Below, piece by piece: positions 55,691-64,000 of a stretch of DNA of 64,000 nt. This DNA is from an uncultured Ruminiclostridium sp. (GTDB lineage: Bacteria; Bacillota; Clostridia; Oscillospirales; Ruminococcaceae), in contig CAJTTE010000006.1 in NCBI GenBank assembly GCA_910579265.1, forward strand, positions 62,001 through 126,000. The letters run 5' to 3'. The stretch's first letter is position 1. Each line of letters starts with the position of its first letter. The notes beneath the pieces were generated by a model, which ran no database searches, was not told the origin of the DNA, and was given only the letters and a program-made list of their open reading frames with translations. A program made the position numbers and the translations under genes.

Positions 55691-55760
55691 GAGGTTGTTA
55701 TTTTGCTAAAGCTTTTTATTCCACCGGCTGAGCCGGTGGTTTTTTGCGCTAAAGCTCCAA

Positions 55761-55795
55761 CAAAAAACCGCCGCCTTCCAAGGAAGGCGGCGGTT
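55761..55795 (-). terminator. Terminator of the carbohydrate ABC operon
   Basis: A 14-bp stem AACCGCCGCCTTCC/GGAAGGCGGCGGTT with a two-base loop is followed by TTTTTT on the minus strand, 8 bp past the last permease stop. Confidence 0.9.
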
Positions 55796-55802
55796 ATAAA
55801 TT

Positions 55803-57077
55803 TTACATACCCGTAATACCGGAACGTTCGATACCTTCAACAAATTGCTTTTGCATAAAGCCGTAGATGATAAGTATAGGTATCAGAGAAAGCATACAGC
55901 CTGCCTGTACCCAGACCATCCACTGTGACGGAATACCCGTGGGAGTACCGTTATTGAAATAAGATGAAATGGTAGTCCATAGGTTAGCCGTCTGAAGCGC
56001 AATAGTCGACGATCGGGTGTAGAACATTCCCGAAACATATGAGTCGTTCCAATACCATACCAGTGAGAAAAGAAATACGGTGATGAAGGATGTTTTTGCA
56101 TTGGGAACCATTATGCGGATAAATGTGGAGAACGGACCGCAGCCGTCAAGATGTGCCGCGTCCTCAAGCTCCTTGGGAAGACCCCTGAAGAACTGTCGGA
56201 AGAGAAGAACAAACAATCCGGCGCGTATACCGTTTACGAAAATAGCCTGCAAATACAGTGCCCATGGTGAGTTGGTAAGGTTCAGTCCGTTTGGGTGTCC
56301 GTTGGGGTCGATCAAACCGATTATTCCGAATATATCAAAATATCTGAACTGAACATATTGGGGGATAAGTATGATCTGGATCGGAACAATGATCTGAAGA
56401 ATTACTATTCCGAACAAAATGCCCTTGAACTTAAACTTGAAACGTGCAAAGCCATAACCGGTGATCGCACAGGTTATTACCTGAAGCACAGAGCTTACCA
56501 CGTTTACCAGAAGCGTATTCATAAGAAGCGACGGATAATTTGTCGCATTCCATACGTCGGTTACGTTACTGAAAATAAGCGTCTTGGGGATCCACATTAT
56601 CGAAGGATCGTTCATTTCGTCCTGAGGCCTGAAGGCGCAGGAGATCATAAACAGCATAGGATAAAGAATTACGAAGCTTAAACCGAATATGATCAGGAAT
56701 CTGAATACCGGCCACACCTTGTCGCTTACTCTTCTGCCGAAAATATAGCGGTAATGCTTCTTTTCTGCGTCTCCGTAAGTGCGGTAGTTTCTCAGTATTT
56801 CCCAGTTGCTTACATGATACTGCTTATGAAGAGCCTTGCGCTGTTTTTCCAGCTCCTTGAGCTCCTTTTTAGTGTACTTTTTTTCAACCCTGGCGTCATC
56901 GTCGCTGACTTTGACTACGGTATCCTTTAGAGTGTCGGCTGCATGCTCTGCGTTTACCGCAGTTTCTGCCGCCTTGGCGGATGAGATTTCATCCGTCTTT
57001 TCGTCTTTTTTTGCTTCCGTTACCTCAGGAGTAACGTCGGCGGTGTTTTTTTCCTTTTCAAAATCTTTTTTTGCCAC
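55803..57077 (-). CDS. Carbohydrate ABC transporter permease, MalG-type
   Basis: This 424-residue protein has a long charged, Ala/Glu/Lys-rich cytoplasmic N-terminal extension (1-110) that is absent from ordinary MalG proteins. Six transmembrane helices follow, with the EAA loop LPKELEDAAHLDGCGPFSTF before the last two. It would pair with the 376-residue permease encoded just upstream. It is the last gene of the operon and is followed by a strong terminator. The substrate is unknown; there is no ATPase in the window, so a shared MsmK-like ATPase is likely. Confidence 0.92.
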   Translation of the reverse strand: MAKKDFEKEKNTADVTPEVTEAKKDEKTDEISSAKAAETAVNAEHAADTLKDTVVKVSDDDARVEKKYTKKELKELEKQRKALHKQYHVSNWEILRNYRTYGDAEKKHYRYIFGRRVSDKVWPVFRFLIIFGLSFVILYPMLFMISCAFRPQDEMNDPSIMWIPKTLIFSNVTDVWNATNYPSLLMNTLLVNVVSSVLQVITCAITGYGFARFKFKFKGILFGIVILQIIVPIQIILIPQYVQFRYFDIFGIIGLIDPNGHPNGLNLTNSPWALYLQAIFVNGIRAGLFVLLFRQFFRGLPKELEDAAHLDGCGPFSTFIRIMVPNAKTSFITVFLFSLVWYWNDSYVSGMFYTRSSTIALQTANLWTTISSYFNNGTPTGIPSQWMVWVQAGCMLSLIPILIIYGFMQKQFVEGIERSGITGM

Positions 57078-57089
57078 TTTCGTTCCTCC

Positions 57090-58220
57090 TTAATCTACTT
57101 GATAGAATACGAACTTTGATACGATGGCGGAAATGATGCCGAGAGCTACGCCCACTATAAGGAAGTAGGTCCACGCCATAGCCGTACTCAATCCGTACTG
57201 CCATTGTGTGTTCTTTGAAAGAACCTCCTGCATGACAGGGTTTGTTGCGTCGACAAAGCAGTCGATAACGGTATAGATAAGATTTGCAAGTATCATAGGG
57301 CTTATGGTAGGGAATGTGATCTTCCAGAAAAACTCCCATCCCGTTGCTCCCTCCATCTGCGCCGCTTCCTTTGCCGCCGTAGGTATCTGCTGCAATGCGG
57401 AGAGGAAAATTATTGTCTGGATTCCGCATCTCCATATCAGATTGAACAGATTGCTGGCGATTTCTCCCAAACTGTCCGCAACCGATTGGCTTATGTTTGA
57501 GAAGCCCATGAATTCAAGGAACTTATCAACCATATTGACCTCGAACAGGGAACTGAACTGAGACGCGTTACCGACGCCCTGACTTGCCATATCACCGTTG
57601 ATAACGCTCAGAACCGGTCCTGTCGCTACAAGCACAGGTATAAAGAATACTGCTCTTGCGAAGCCCCTGCCCTTAAATTTCTGATTAAGCAGAAGCGCGA
57701 TAAATAAGCTGAATACCAATATCATAAAGGTATCGCCGGGCATAGCGCTTATTGATTCGATCAGATTGGGCACATATTCCTGGTCATTTGTGAAAATGTC
57801 CACATAGTTTTTGAAATTGTTCCATTCACAGTGAATACCGGGGCCGTTCATATCCGGGTATCTGGAAAGATCCGTTTCCGTTACCATGTCGGTTTTTGAA
57901 AGAGAGTACTGTATCGATGTTATAAGCGGGATAATGAACATGTAAATCGTTCCCACAAGCCATATTGCGATAAATGCGTAGCCGTAAAGCTTTTTCTTCC
58001 GCTCGTAGGAGATCCTTGTCTTTTTGTTGGGATTGGGGCCTTTCCCCTTGCTGCGCTGTACATATTCTTCGCCCTCGGCGGGAACCGCTTCGGTTATTTC
58101 GGCGGCCTGTGCTGCCTCAACCGCTTCCTCGGCTGTTTCGGCCTCTTTTACTGCGGCTTCTTCCGTCTGCGCGGCAGCGGCTTCATCCTGCTTGATTTCC
58201 TTTGAATTGAATTCAGCCAT
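57090..58220 (-). CDS. Carbohydrate ABC transporter permease, MalF/UgpA-type
   Basis: This 376-residue protein has a low-complexity acidic N-terminal region (1-60, mostly A and E) followed by a basic patch and six transmembrane helices. The EAA loop is IPTAAKEAAQMEGATGWEFF. A large extracytoplasmic segment follows the first helix. TAATG overlaps the DUF5696 gene stop, and AAGGAG precedes ATG 58220. Together with the next permease it forms the membrane pore of an importer for an oligosaccharide or similar substrate. Confidence 0.92.
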   Translation of the reverse strand: MAEFNSKEIKQDEAAAAQTEEAAVKEAETAEEAVEAAQAAEITEAVPAEGEEYVQRSKGKGPNPNKKTRISYERKKKLYGYAFIAIWLVGTIYMFIIPLITSIQYSLSKTDMVTETDLSRYPDMNGPGIHCEWNNFKNYVDIFTNDQEYVPNLIESISAMPGDTFMILVFSLFIALLLNQKFKGRGFARAVFFIPVLVATGPVLSVINGDMASQGVGNASQFSSLFEVNMVDKFLEFMGFSNISQSVADSLGEIASNLFNLIWRCGIQTIIFLSALQQIPTAAKEAAQMEGATGWEFFWKITFPTISPMILANLIYTVIDCFVDATNPVMQEVLSKNTQWQYGLSTAMAWTYFLIVGVALGIISAIVSKFVFYQVD

Positions 58221-60580
58221 TACTCGTTCTCTCCTTTCAATTCATAATCTGCAAGATTTTTTTCCTGCCCGTTAACGGTTATCTTACCCGTATCGGTATT
58301 GATGCTTATAACCGTGCCGTCGGAGTATTCCATGGATGATTCTGACAGGGATGTATGAGTATACTTTGTTACGGTCTTATCGCTTATTGATGAAACAAGC
58401 TCGTTATACATAAGGTAATCCTTAGCGGCGAACTTAAGCCATCCCTCATAATTTGCATAATAGTACTTATCGTACTCCGTATCCATGAATTCATTGGGGG
58501 AATTGTACATCAGCTCATAGTGGAATGACGCTCCGCACATCATGGAGAGAAGACGTAATTCATCTGCGTTGGAGCTTGCGTTGACCGGCTTTGAGGTATA
58601 GGGTATATATCCGTGTATTACCATCTGATAGAAGGGTACGTCATAATCGAATAAATCGTAGTTTGAGCTGTAAAGAGGAACATTTGTGATCGACTTTACA
58701 TAGGGAAGAGCATATGCGTTGCACTCCTGAGCCATAATGGATATTCCCGCGTCGTTGAGACGCTTCAGACCATCGGTGAGAAGCTTTATTGAATCTCCGC
58801 GCACCAGATGATTTTTACCGTCGGCATTTGTACGGCTGAAATCGCTGTAAAGAAATTCTGTGGCCTGCTGAAGAGTGATAGTGTTTATTCCCTCGGCTGT
58901 AAAGGATTCTGTGATCTTGCGGAACACATCCTCCCAGTAATAAGGTGAAAGAATGGTCCAGGTCGGCTTTACGTCCGTATCGGGGTTTCCGAAGGCAAGA
59001 TCAAAAGCTGTCTGGGTTGCATAAGCCTTGGTTACTCTCTTCGAACTGTTAAGAGTGAAGGAATAACCGTTTCCGCTGCTCGTATACTCCATAAAGTCAA
59101 CTCCGGGATACATGATCCCTCCGTTGCTCTTCACGTATTCGTAAAGCTGAGTAAAATCATTCTTGCCTCCCAGCTTTCCCGAATAAGCTGCGCCGGTGGT
59201 GACTCTGCCTCTCATTGCGCTGTCGGTGAAGTCGTTATAAACAAGCTGGATGTTATCTACGCCCAGCTCCTTTAGTTTTTCGAGGATCTCCTGAGCCTGG
59301 CTGTAGGATGTGGCGACCGTCTGCATATCTACGGGGAAACCGAGAACGGATTTTTTGGAGATCGTTCCGCCCATGGTAGTTACCGTAAGAGCATTGTCGT
59401 TTTCCGTCGATTGCTTTGTAAGGCCTTTTTCTTCGATAAGGTAATTTCTGTAAACATCCGCCAGATCGGCTATGTTCACTTCGTCATCCGACATAAAATA
59501 GTAGCATATTTCTATGTCGTCAATTCTTACGTCTCCGGACTGGAATACTGTAAGAGGTGTTTTCGTACCCATTGTGTAGGTATCGGAGCCGCGGAATTCG
59601 AAGCTGAACCACGCGCTGTTTGTGCTTGTCGTCTGCTGACCGCTTACAAAAGCGTTTATGTTTGCATAAGCGTCGCCCTTGGTAACGACCGCCATCATCG
59701 CCTCGTTGCGGTTATCGATATTCTTTACCAGTCCGAGAACCGGGAAATATGTCTGCTCGGTCTTGTTGGGAGCGGTAAGATTGCTTATTGCCGCGTCCGC
59801 GCCGTAAACCTTTGACTGATACGCCTGTGTTGACGTCTTGCCGTTGTTGAAGTTGATAACGGCGCCCGAACCGTCGGGTACGAATATATAGCCGTCCTCA
59901 TCCGCTCTTCCGGCGCCGAAGGCCTGAGCGACATTGAGTGTTACGATCTTGTATTCCTTGTCTTCCTCATAAAGATGCTCGACGATTTCGTCGGTATGAA
60001 CCCTTATGCGGAGCTTATCATTGTCGAGTGTGATGGAAACCGGAATAAATATGCTGTGATTGTCAAAAGTAAAGTCGATTCTTACACCGTTGTCGATAAG
60101 CTTGCTTTTTGCCCTCTTTTTCTTGACGCTGGCCTCATAAGAGAGCGTTGTGGTGTTTACGAGGGTTGTGTTTTCAACGTCCATGGGTCTGTATGAGATG
60201 GTGGATGCCATCATATTCTTCTGAACGTTGCCTGCGATAGGATCGGTTTCAAAATCATAGGGAGTCGACCACCAGATATACCCGCTTTTATTGTTTTTTA
60301 CCGCGAATATACAGGTTTCTTCATTAAAATAAAGGGTGAGACTGTCGCTTTTGGCAGCTTCCGTCATCTTGGACAGTGCCTCCTCCTCCGTTACGGGAGT
60401 TTCCGTTTCATCGGCGGAGGTATCACCGTCTGTATTATCTCCGGGAGTTTCCTGAGGCGCGTCGGTCTCCGGAGCGCTTGTATCCTCCGGAGCGGCATTT
60501 TCGGACCAGACGACACCGGAGCTCAGCACTATGGAAACGGCAAGAATCGCTGCCAACAGCTTTCTTTTAATTTTAAGCAT
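58220..60580 (-). CDS. DUF5696 extracellular protein
   Basis: This 786-residue protein has a signal peptide (LLAAILAVSIVLSSGVVWS) and then a Thr/Asp/Glu/Pro-rich linker (28-65). A beta-rich region covers about 75-370 and an alpha/beta barrel-like region about 410-720, with the stretches NIQLVYNDFTD, YPGVDFMEYT and MAQECNAYALPY. The barrel resembles glycoside-hydrolase folds, so carbohydrate binding or cleavage is plausible but unproven. The family usually occurs with sugar ABC and YIP1 genes, as here. The stop overlaps the next permease start. Confidence 0.85.
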   Translation of the reverse strand: MLKIKRKLLAAILAVSIVLSSGVVWSENAAPEDTSAPETDAPQETPGDNTDGDTSADETETPVTEEEALSKMTEAAKSDSLTLYFNEETCIFAVKNNKSGYIWWSTPYDFETDPIAGNVQKNMMASTISYRPMDVENTTLVNTTTLSYEASVKKKRAKSKLIDNGVRIDFTFDNHSIFIPVSITLDNDKLRIRVHTDEIVEHLYEEDKEYKIVTLNVAQAFGAGRADEDGYIFVPDGSGAVINFNNGKTSTQAYQSKVYGADAAISNLTAPNKTEQTYFPVLGLVKNIDNRNEAMMAVVTKGDAYANINAFVSGQQTTSTNSAWFSFEFRGSDTYTMGTKTPLTVFQSGDVRIDDIEICYYFMSDDEVNIADLADVYRNYLIEEKGLTKQSTENDNALTVTTMGGTISKKSVLGFPVDMQTVATSYSQAQEILEKLKELGVDNIQLVYNDFTDSAMRGRVTTGAAYSGKLGGKNDFTQLYEYVKSNGGIMYPGVDFMEYTSSGNGYSFTLNSSKRVTKAYATQTAFDLAFGNPDTDVKPTWTILSPYYWEDVFRKITESFTAEGINTITLQQATEFLYSDFSRTNADGKNHLVRGDSIKLLTDGLKRLNDAGISIMAQECNAYALPYVKSITNVPLYSSNYDLFDYDVPFYQMVIHGYIPYTSKPVNASSNADELRLLSMMCGASFHYELMYNSPNEFMDTEYDKYYYANYEGWLKFAAKDYLMYNELVSSISDKTVTKYTHTSLSESSMEYSDGTVISINTDTGKITVNGQEKNLADYELKGENE

Positions 60581-60725
60581 TTTCTGAAATCATTCCTTCC
60601 TCCGACAGAGGCGGCGGTCGTTGAAAATATGCGGACCGTATCGCCGTAAAACTGATATTCATCGGTTGTTTCTGCCGGTTGATTCGATTTTGCGGACTGT
60701 TTCGTCTTAAGCCGACGGTGAGTCT

Positions 60726-61373
60726 CTATAAACTGAACCTGTACATCAGCTCGGTGTAGATGGAGTATACGAACATTACCACCTGCTGGAACAGTGAAAC
60801 CAGAAGTATGAGAACAAGTATAATAATTACCATTGCCACAACGGTAAAGATGATGGCAAGTATGGTTTTCGGCATTGTGTACTGATGTACCGCTTTCATT
60901 GCCGAAATGATTAAAACTGCCGACCATACTATTCCGAAGTAGGAGATAAAGTTAAGTATGGTGCCTTCCTGCCTTGTAAGCACATTGCTGGCAAAAATGA
61001 ACACTATCTGAGAAATAATATAGGGCACCAGTGAATATGCGGTGACGCACATTATCTGCTGCATTTTTCCTTCGCCGTTGAAAAGGGTGCAAAGTGACCA
61101 GTTTCCCACTACCCAGATAAAGAAAATGATTACCGAGCTTGAGAATAAGGGAACAACGTTGAACACCTTATCAAAAACCGATTGGAAAATAAATCCTGTC
61201 ATAAGTCTGGCAGCCACCGTTACAATGAATAGACAAAGTACGATAATAAGCGCCACCTTGCTGTTATAGGCTTTTTTCCACCTGACGTCCTCAAAACCTT
61301 CAAAAGGATGTCTTGCAACATAGAAGGGCCATTTCCAAGCAGGCATATCAAGATCAAACCGCACTTGCGTCAC
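60726..61373 (-). CDS. YIP1-family membrane protein
   Basis: This 215-residue protein has five transmembrane helices (about 42-62, 75-100, 108-130, 140-160, 172-200) and the short amphipathic N terminus WKWPFYVARHPFEGFEDVRW seen in bacterial YIP1 proteins of sugar-ABC operons. Its start overlaps the end of the upstream NHL/TPR gene by 20 bp. The role is unknown; it may assemble or anchor the transporter. Confidence 0.88.
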   Translation of the reverse strand: MTQVRFDLDMPAWKWPFYVARHPFEGFEDVRWKKAYNSKVALIIVLCLFIVTVAARLMTGFIFQSVFDKVFNVVPLFSSSVIIFFIWVVGNWSLCTLFNGEGKMQQIMCVTAYSLVPYIISQIVFIFASNVLTRQEGTILNFISYFGIVWSAVLIISAMKAVHQYTMPKTILAIIFTVVAMVIIILVLILLVSLFQQVVMFVYSIYTELMYRFSL

Positions 61374-62889
61374 CTCCCTTTACAGCTCCGGCTGCTTTTT
61401 TCTTTTTAAGGATTTTCAGAATCCTGGACAGCACTATAAGAACGACTATAATTACGATAACGACTATCATGAATACGTTGAAATAACGTCTTATGGCGTC
61501 CATGCGGTATTCCTTGAAGGCGCGGTTATAACCTCCTCTGCTGTTCATATAGAAATATTCCATAGCCTTCTGATGATCGCCCATCGTATAATAGGCGTTG
61601 CCTAATCCTATATATGCGAACCAGTAGTTTGAGTCTCTGAGGATTATTTCCTCAAAAGGCTCCTTTGCCTCCTGATAAAGACCTCTGTTGAACATTTCAA
61701 CGGCGTTGTGGACCATTTCGCCGAATTCCGTGGATTTAAACACCGTGATGGTATTCTTTCGTCCGTCTGTTACATAAACCTTGCTTCCGTAGGTCTCGAG
61801 AGCCGTAGGAGATGTGAATAAGCCCTTCTGGTTTCCTTCTCCTCCGAAAATGAACTCAAGATCCAGCTCGTCGGAATATTGGAATATTCTCTTTTCCGAG
61901 AAGTCCAGGAGGAATATGTTTCCGTTTACATCCACCTCAACGTCGTCGATGGAAGAAGCATAGGTGGTTCCGTTATAATAAACGGAGTAATCTCCGAACA
62001 GCATATTGTCAAAGCCCATATTAAGGTAAATATTTTCACCCGAGGGGTTGAGCTTCTTCAATACGTCCTTGTCTGCGTTCTTTGACGAGGTTACCGTATA
62101 GATAAAGCCCTGATCGTCGATGTCGCAGTTGGCGATTTCTATCGCAACGGCCTTCGTCCTCTTCTGCATCTGTTCGCGCGTCATAAACAGTCTGTAAAAG
62201 GCGTTCTGCAAAACCTCCGCCGTGGTTTCCACACGGTTGGCTCCGTAGTAGCCGTTAAAGTTTCCTTCTCTGCTGAACTGCACCATACCGTTAGTGATTG
62301 CCGGGATTACCACATATACGTTGAGCGCATTGTCAACGATCACCTTATCCGGGCGGAAGGATATTTCCGCGTCGTAGAGATCCCCCGTGGGTCTGGTGTA
62401 TTCAAAGAAGATGGTTCCGTCCTCGTAGCAGCCGAGAACTCTTGAATTCATCGAGTCGGCAATATAGATAAGGGTCTTGCCGCCGTAATGTGTTACGAAT
62501 ACGCCCTTGGGAGTATTGAGCGTGGTCTGCTTTACGACGCTCTTCTCTTCGGGAAATTCGCTTCCGTATTTAAAAGTGTCAAGTATCGTAGCGCTGTTCA
62601 GGTTTTCATCGGTGATCACTATTCTTTGATTGTTTGTGTCCACGAGATAAAATTTGCCGGTTTCGTTGTCGACAAACATATCGTTGATTTCGTTAAAAGA
62701 ACCGATACCTAAATTGGCTCCGCTGTAAACGCCTTGTACTACGTAACCGTTCTGGGAGGGAACCGGATCGCCCCACCAGTTGTAATTGTATCCGTTATAG
62801 GCTTCGTCCGCCGAAACTGCGGATACAAGCGACGATAATGCGATCACAGCGGCTGTTCCAAAGGCGCCGATTTTTTTGAATAACGGCAC
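61354..62889 (-). CDS. NHL-propeller/TPR protein with C-terminal anchor
   Basis: This 511-residue protein has a signal peptide (AVIALSSLVSAVSA) and an extracytoplasmic beta-propeller of NHL-type repeats (about 65-385; NQRIVITD, NSRVLGCYEDG, KNTITVFK). Two TPR-like helix pairs follow (395-455, FNRGLYQEAKEPFEEI and YWFAYIGLGNAYYTMGDHQKA), then one transmembrane helix (470-490) and a basic tail. It is well placed to scaffold or sense substrate next to the ABC transporter. It overlaps the YIP1 gene. Confidence 0.85.
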   Translation of the reverse strand: MPLFKKIGAFGTAAVIALSSLVSAVSADEAYNGYNYNWWGDPVPSQNGYVVQGVYSGANLGIGSFNEINDMFVDNETGKFYLVDTNNQRIVITDENLNSATILDTFKYGSEFPEEKSVVKQTTLNTPKGVFVTHYGGKTLIYIADSMNSRVLGCYEDGTIFFEYTRPTGDLYDAEISFRPDKVIVDNALNVYVVIPAITNGMVQFSREGNFNGYYGANRVETTAEVLQNAFYRLFMTREQMQKRTKAVAIEIANCDIDDQGFIYTVTSSKNADKDVLKKLNPSGENIYLNMGFDNMLFGDYSVYYNGTTYASSIDDVEVDVNGNIFLLDFSEKRIFQYSDELDLEFIFGGEGNQKGLFTSPTALETYGSKVYVTDGRKNTITVFKSTEFGEMVHNAVEMFNRGLYQEAKEPFEEIILRDSNYWFAYIGLGNAYYTMGDHQKAMEYFYMNSRGGYNRAFKEYRMDAIRRYFNVFMIVVIVIIVVLIVLSRILKILKKKKAAGAVKGGDASAV

Positions 62890-62991
62890 TGATATTCATT
62901 CCTTTCTTAGTTAGATTAGGGCTGACCGTCGTATGCGTAGGCGCTGCGAATAAAACAAGATCCGATGCGCCTTCCGCTCCGCCGGTGGAGA

Positions 62992-63852
62992 TTAGTCCTT
63001 AAGACCGCTCTGTGCCATCGTTTCCATAACGTTGCTCTGGCAGAAGAAAAAGATTACTATAGGCGGTATCATTGTTATTACGACCGCCGCCGCCGCAACG
63101 CCTGCTCTGGCAATACCTGCGGAGGATATCTGCTGCATAACGGTCGGAAGAGGCTTAAGCTCCTCGCTGTAGATAAAGGAATAACCCGTTACCTGCCAGG
63201 CTCCCTGGAATGCAAATATCATCAGAGTCATGATCGCGGGCTTGACATTTGGCATTACTATCTGCCAGCAGGTCCTGAGATGTCCCGCGCCGTCAAGCTT
63301 TGCCGCCTCGATTATCGCGTCGGGTATCTGTCCCATAAACTGACGCATCAGGAACAGGCCCATAGGGGTTGCTATATATGGAAGGGTGATGGCGAGATAG
63401 GTGTCGATAAGACCCAGGAAAGCCATTACCATATACTGCATGATAAACATTACTGAGGATGTGAAAAGAAGCGCTACCTCGATCGTTTTGTTAAGCGCCT
63501 TCTTTCCCGGAAATTCACCCTTGGCCAGAACATAGGCCGCTGAGGATGAGAACAGGATCTGAGAAACGGTTACGACAACCGCTACCAAAACCGAGTTGAA
63601 TATGTACCTGGAAAAGGGTACCCACATGTTTGACGCCGTGTTTAACAAGTCCACGAAGTTCTGACTTGTAGGCGCTATCGCATAAAGCTTAGGCGGGAAC
63701 AGGAACAGCTCCTGCGAAGGCTTGATGGACTGGATGACCGACAGGTAAATGGGAAACAGCATGAATACTCCCACAAGAGCAAGCAATATAAATATGGCTA
63801 TATCGCCGCCTCTGGAGCCGCCGTATTTTTTTCTGGATTTTCTAACCCTCAT
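62992..63852 (-). CDS. Carbohydrate ABC transporter permease, MalG-type (second system)
   Basis: This 286-residue permease has six transmembrane helices and the EAA loop IPDAIIEAAKLDGAGHLRTC. It is a normal MalG length, without the long N-terminal extension of the one at 55803. GAAAGGA precedes ATG 63852. Its MalF-type partner is not in the window and may lie beyond the right edge. This gives the operon a second permease set. Confidence 0.92.
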   Translation of the reverse strand: MRVRKSRKKYGGSRGGDIAIFILLALVGVFMLFPIYLSVIQSIKPSQELFLFPPKLYAIAPTSQNFVDLLNTASNMWVPFSRYIFNSVLVAVVVTVSQILFSSSAAYVLAKGEFPGKKALNKTIEVALLFTSSVMFIMQYMVMAFLGLIDTYLAITLPYIATPMGLFLMRQFMGQIPDAIIEAAKLDGAGHLRTCWQIVMPNVKPAIMTLMIFAFQGAWQVTGYSFIYSEELKPLPTVMQQISSAGIARAGVAAAAVVITMIPPIVIFFFCQSNVMETMAQSGLKD

Positions 63853-64000
63853 GACTACCGTCCTTTCGATTTATATATTTAAGGTTGTGAGAAGTCCCGT
63901 CCGTAAAGCTGACGATTTGCTTCATGCTTTTTTTGAAGCACTGACAAATGCTTTCGCTTACGATGATCCTTTCCTCAGACCTAATCAAGATATCTGCCCA
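63842..64000 (-). CDS. Possible 3' end of an upstream gene, cut by the window edge
   Basis: One minus-strand frame is open for 52 codons from the edge and stops inside the start of the permease (11-bp overlap). The peptide (WADILIRSEERIIVSES...) has no membrane helix and is not recognised. It may be a chance frame. Confidence 0.25.
   Translation of the reverse strand, partial: WADILIRSEERIIVSESICQCFKKSMKQIVSFTDGTSHNLKYINRKDGSHEG

Larger units (their letters stand above)
54811..55745 (-). mobile_element. IS200/IS605-family insertion element with expanded leader
   Basis: The right-end hairpin CAGCCGCT/AGCGGCTG (54813-54830), a complete Y1 transposase gene, a leader with a palindrome (55338-55370), three to four 104-bp tandem units, and the left-end hairpin CCACCGGCT-g-AGCCGGTGG (55721-55739) follow one another. 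A truncated relative lies at 32390-32556 without the tandem units. Exact ends and target site cannot be fixed from one full copy. Confidence 0.75.

Noticed and set aside
54811..55745. IS605 with TnpB and guide RNA
   Set aside because: Only the Y1 transposase gene is present; no tnpB gene or fragment is seen.

Overview
The window looks like a chromosomal segment from an anaerobic, moderately low-GC Gram-positive bacterium of the class Clostridia, probably a gut or host-associated lineage. The evidence is the AAGGAG-type ribosome binding sites, the many TTGACA/17/TATAAT promoters, a type III glutamine synthetase, a SAM-I riboswitch ahead of metK, a DacF-type carboxypeptidase, and a carbohydrate ABC operon with DUF5696/YIP1 partners. 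I cannot name a genus.

Layout. 1-3.2 kb: tRNA-Gly(GCC), tRNA-Ala(CGC), an AT-rich dCTP deaminase gene bracketed by 76-bp direct repeats, and two hypothetical genes. 4.1-7.9 kb: a thiol-redox cluster (trxB, CoA-disulfide reductase with rhodanese domain, Crp/Fnr regulator, trxA). 8.4-11.1 kb: an ankyrin/TPR/ankyrin operon. 12.3-14 kb: 1-phosphofructokinase and a DUF1294 protein. 15.1-23.1 kb: cimA, leuC, a Dabb-domain gene, leuD and leuB. Together cimA, leuC, leuD and leuB form a complete pyruvate-to-2-oxobutyrate (citramalate) route, broken up by repeat elements. 23.4-27.5 kb: an ABC exporter pair and glnA type III. 28.5-32 kb: proB-proA plus a membrane protein and YigZ. 33.4-36.5 kb: metK with SAM riboswitch, and comM. 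36.9-45.2 kb: kinase/HAD pair, a DraG-like protein, a membrane protein with a papain-like tail, rlmH, dacF, metY. 45.4-51.1 kb: degenerate phosphoesterase, YdbC, superoxide dismutase, and a fuculose/rhamnulose aldolase-kinase pair. 52.3-54.6 kb: eno-ldh. 54.8-55.75 kb: an IS200-type element with an expanded leader. 55.8-64 kb: a carbohydrate ABC transporter operon that continues beyond the right edge.

The most striking feature is the intergenic DNA. At least five families of short terminal-inverted-repeat elements (called A to E here, about 160-180 bp each) plus IS200 debris fill most gaps over 200 bp between about 11 and 52 kb. Some are nested or abut one another. Family A is exactly 180 bp in five copies, starts and ends with TTAA, and carries the same roughly 50-codon open frame in every intact copy. 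In one copy that frame reads straight into the fucA-like aldolase.

Other notable points are two proteins whose catalytic metal ligands appear to be lost (ADP-ribosylglycohydrolase-like and calcineurin-like), a 14-codon ORF overlapping the leuD start, a leader attenuator candidate for glnA, and a 104-bp tandem repeat in front of the IS200 transposase that multiplies an extended -10 promoter. I did not find a CRISPR array, prophage, or recognised defence system.
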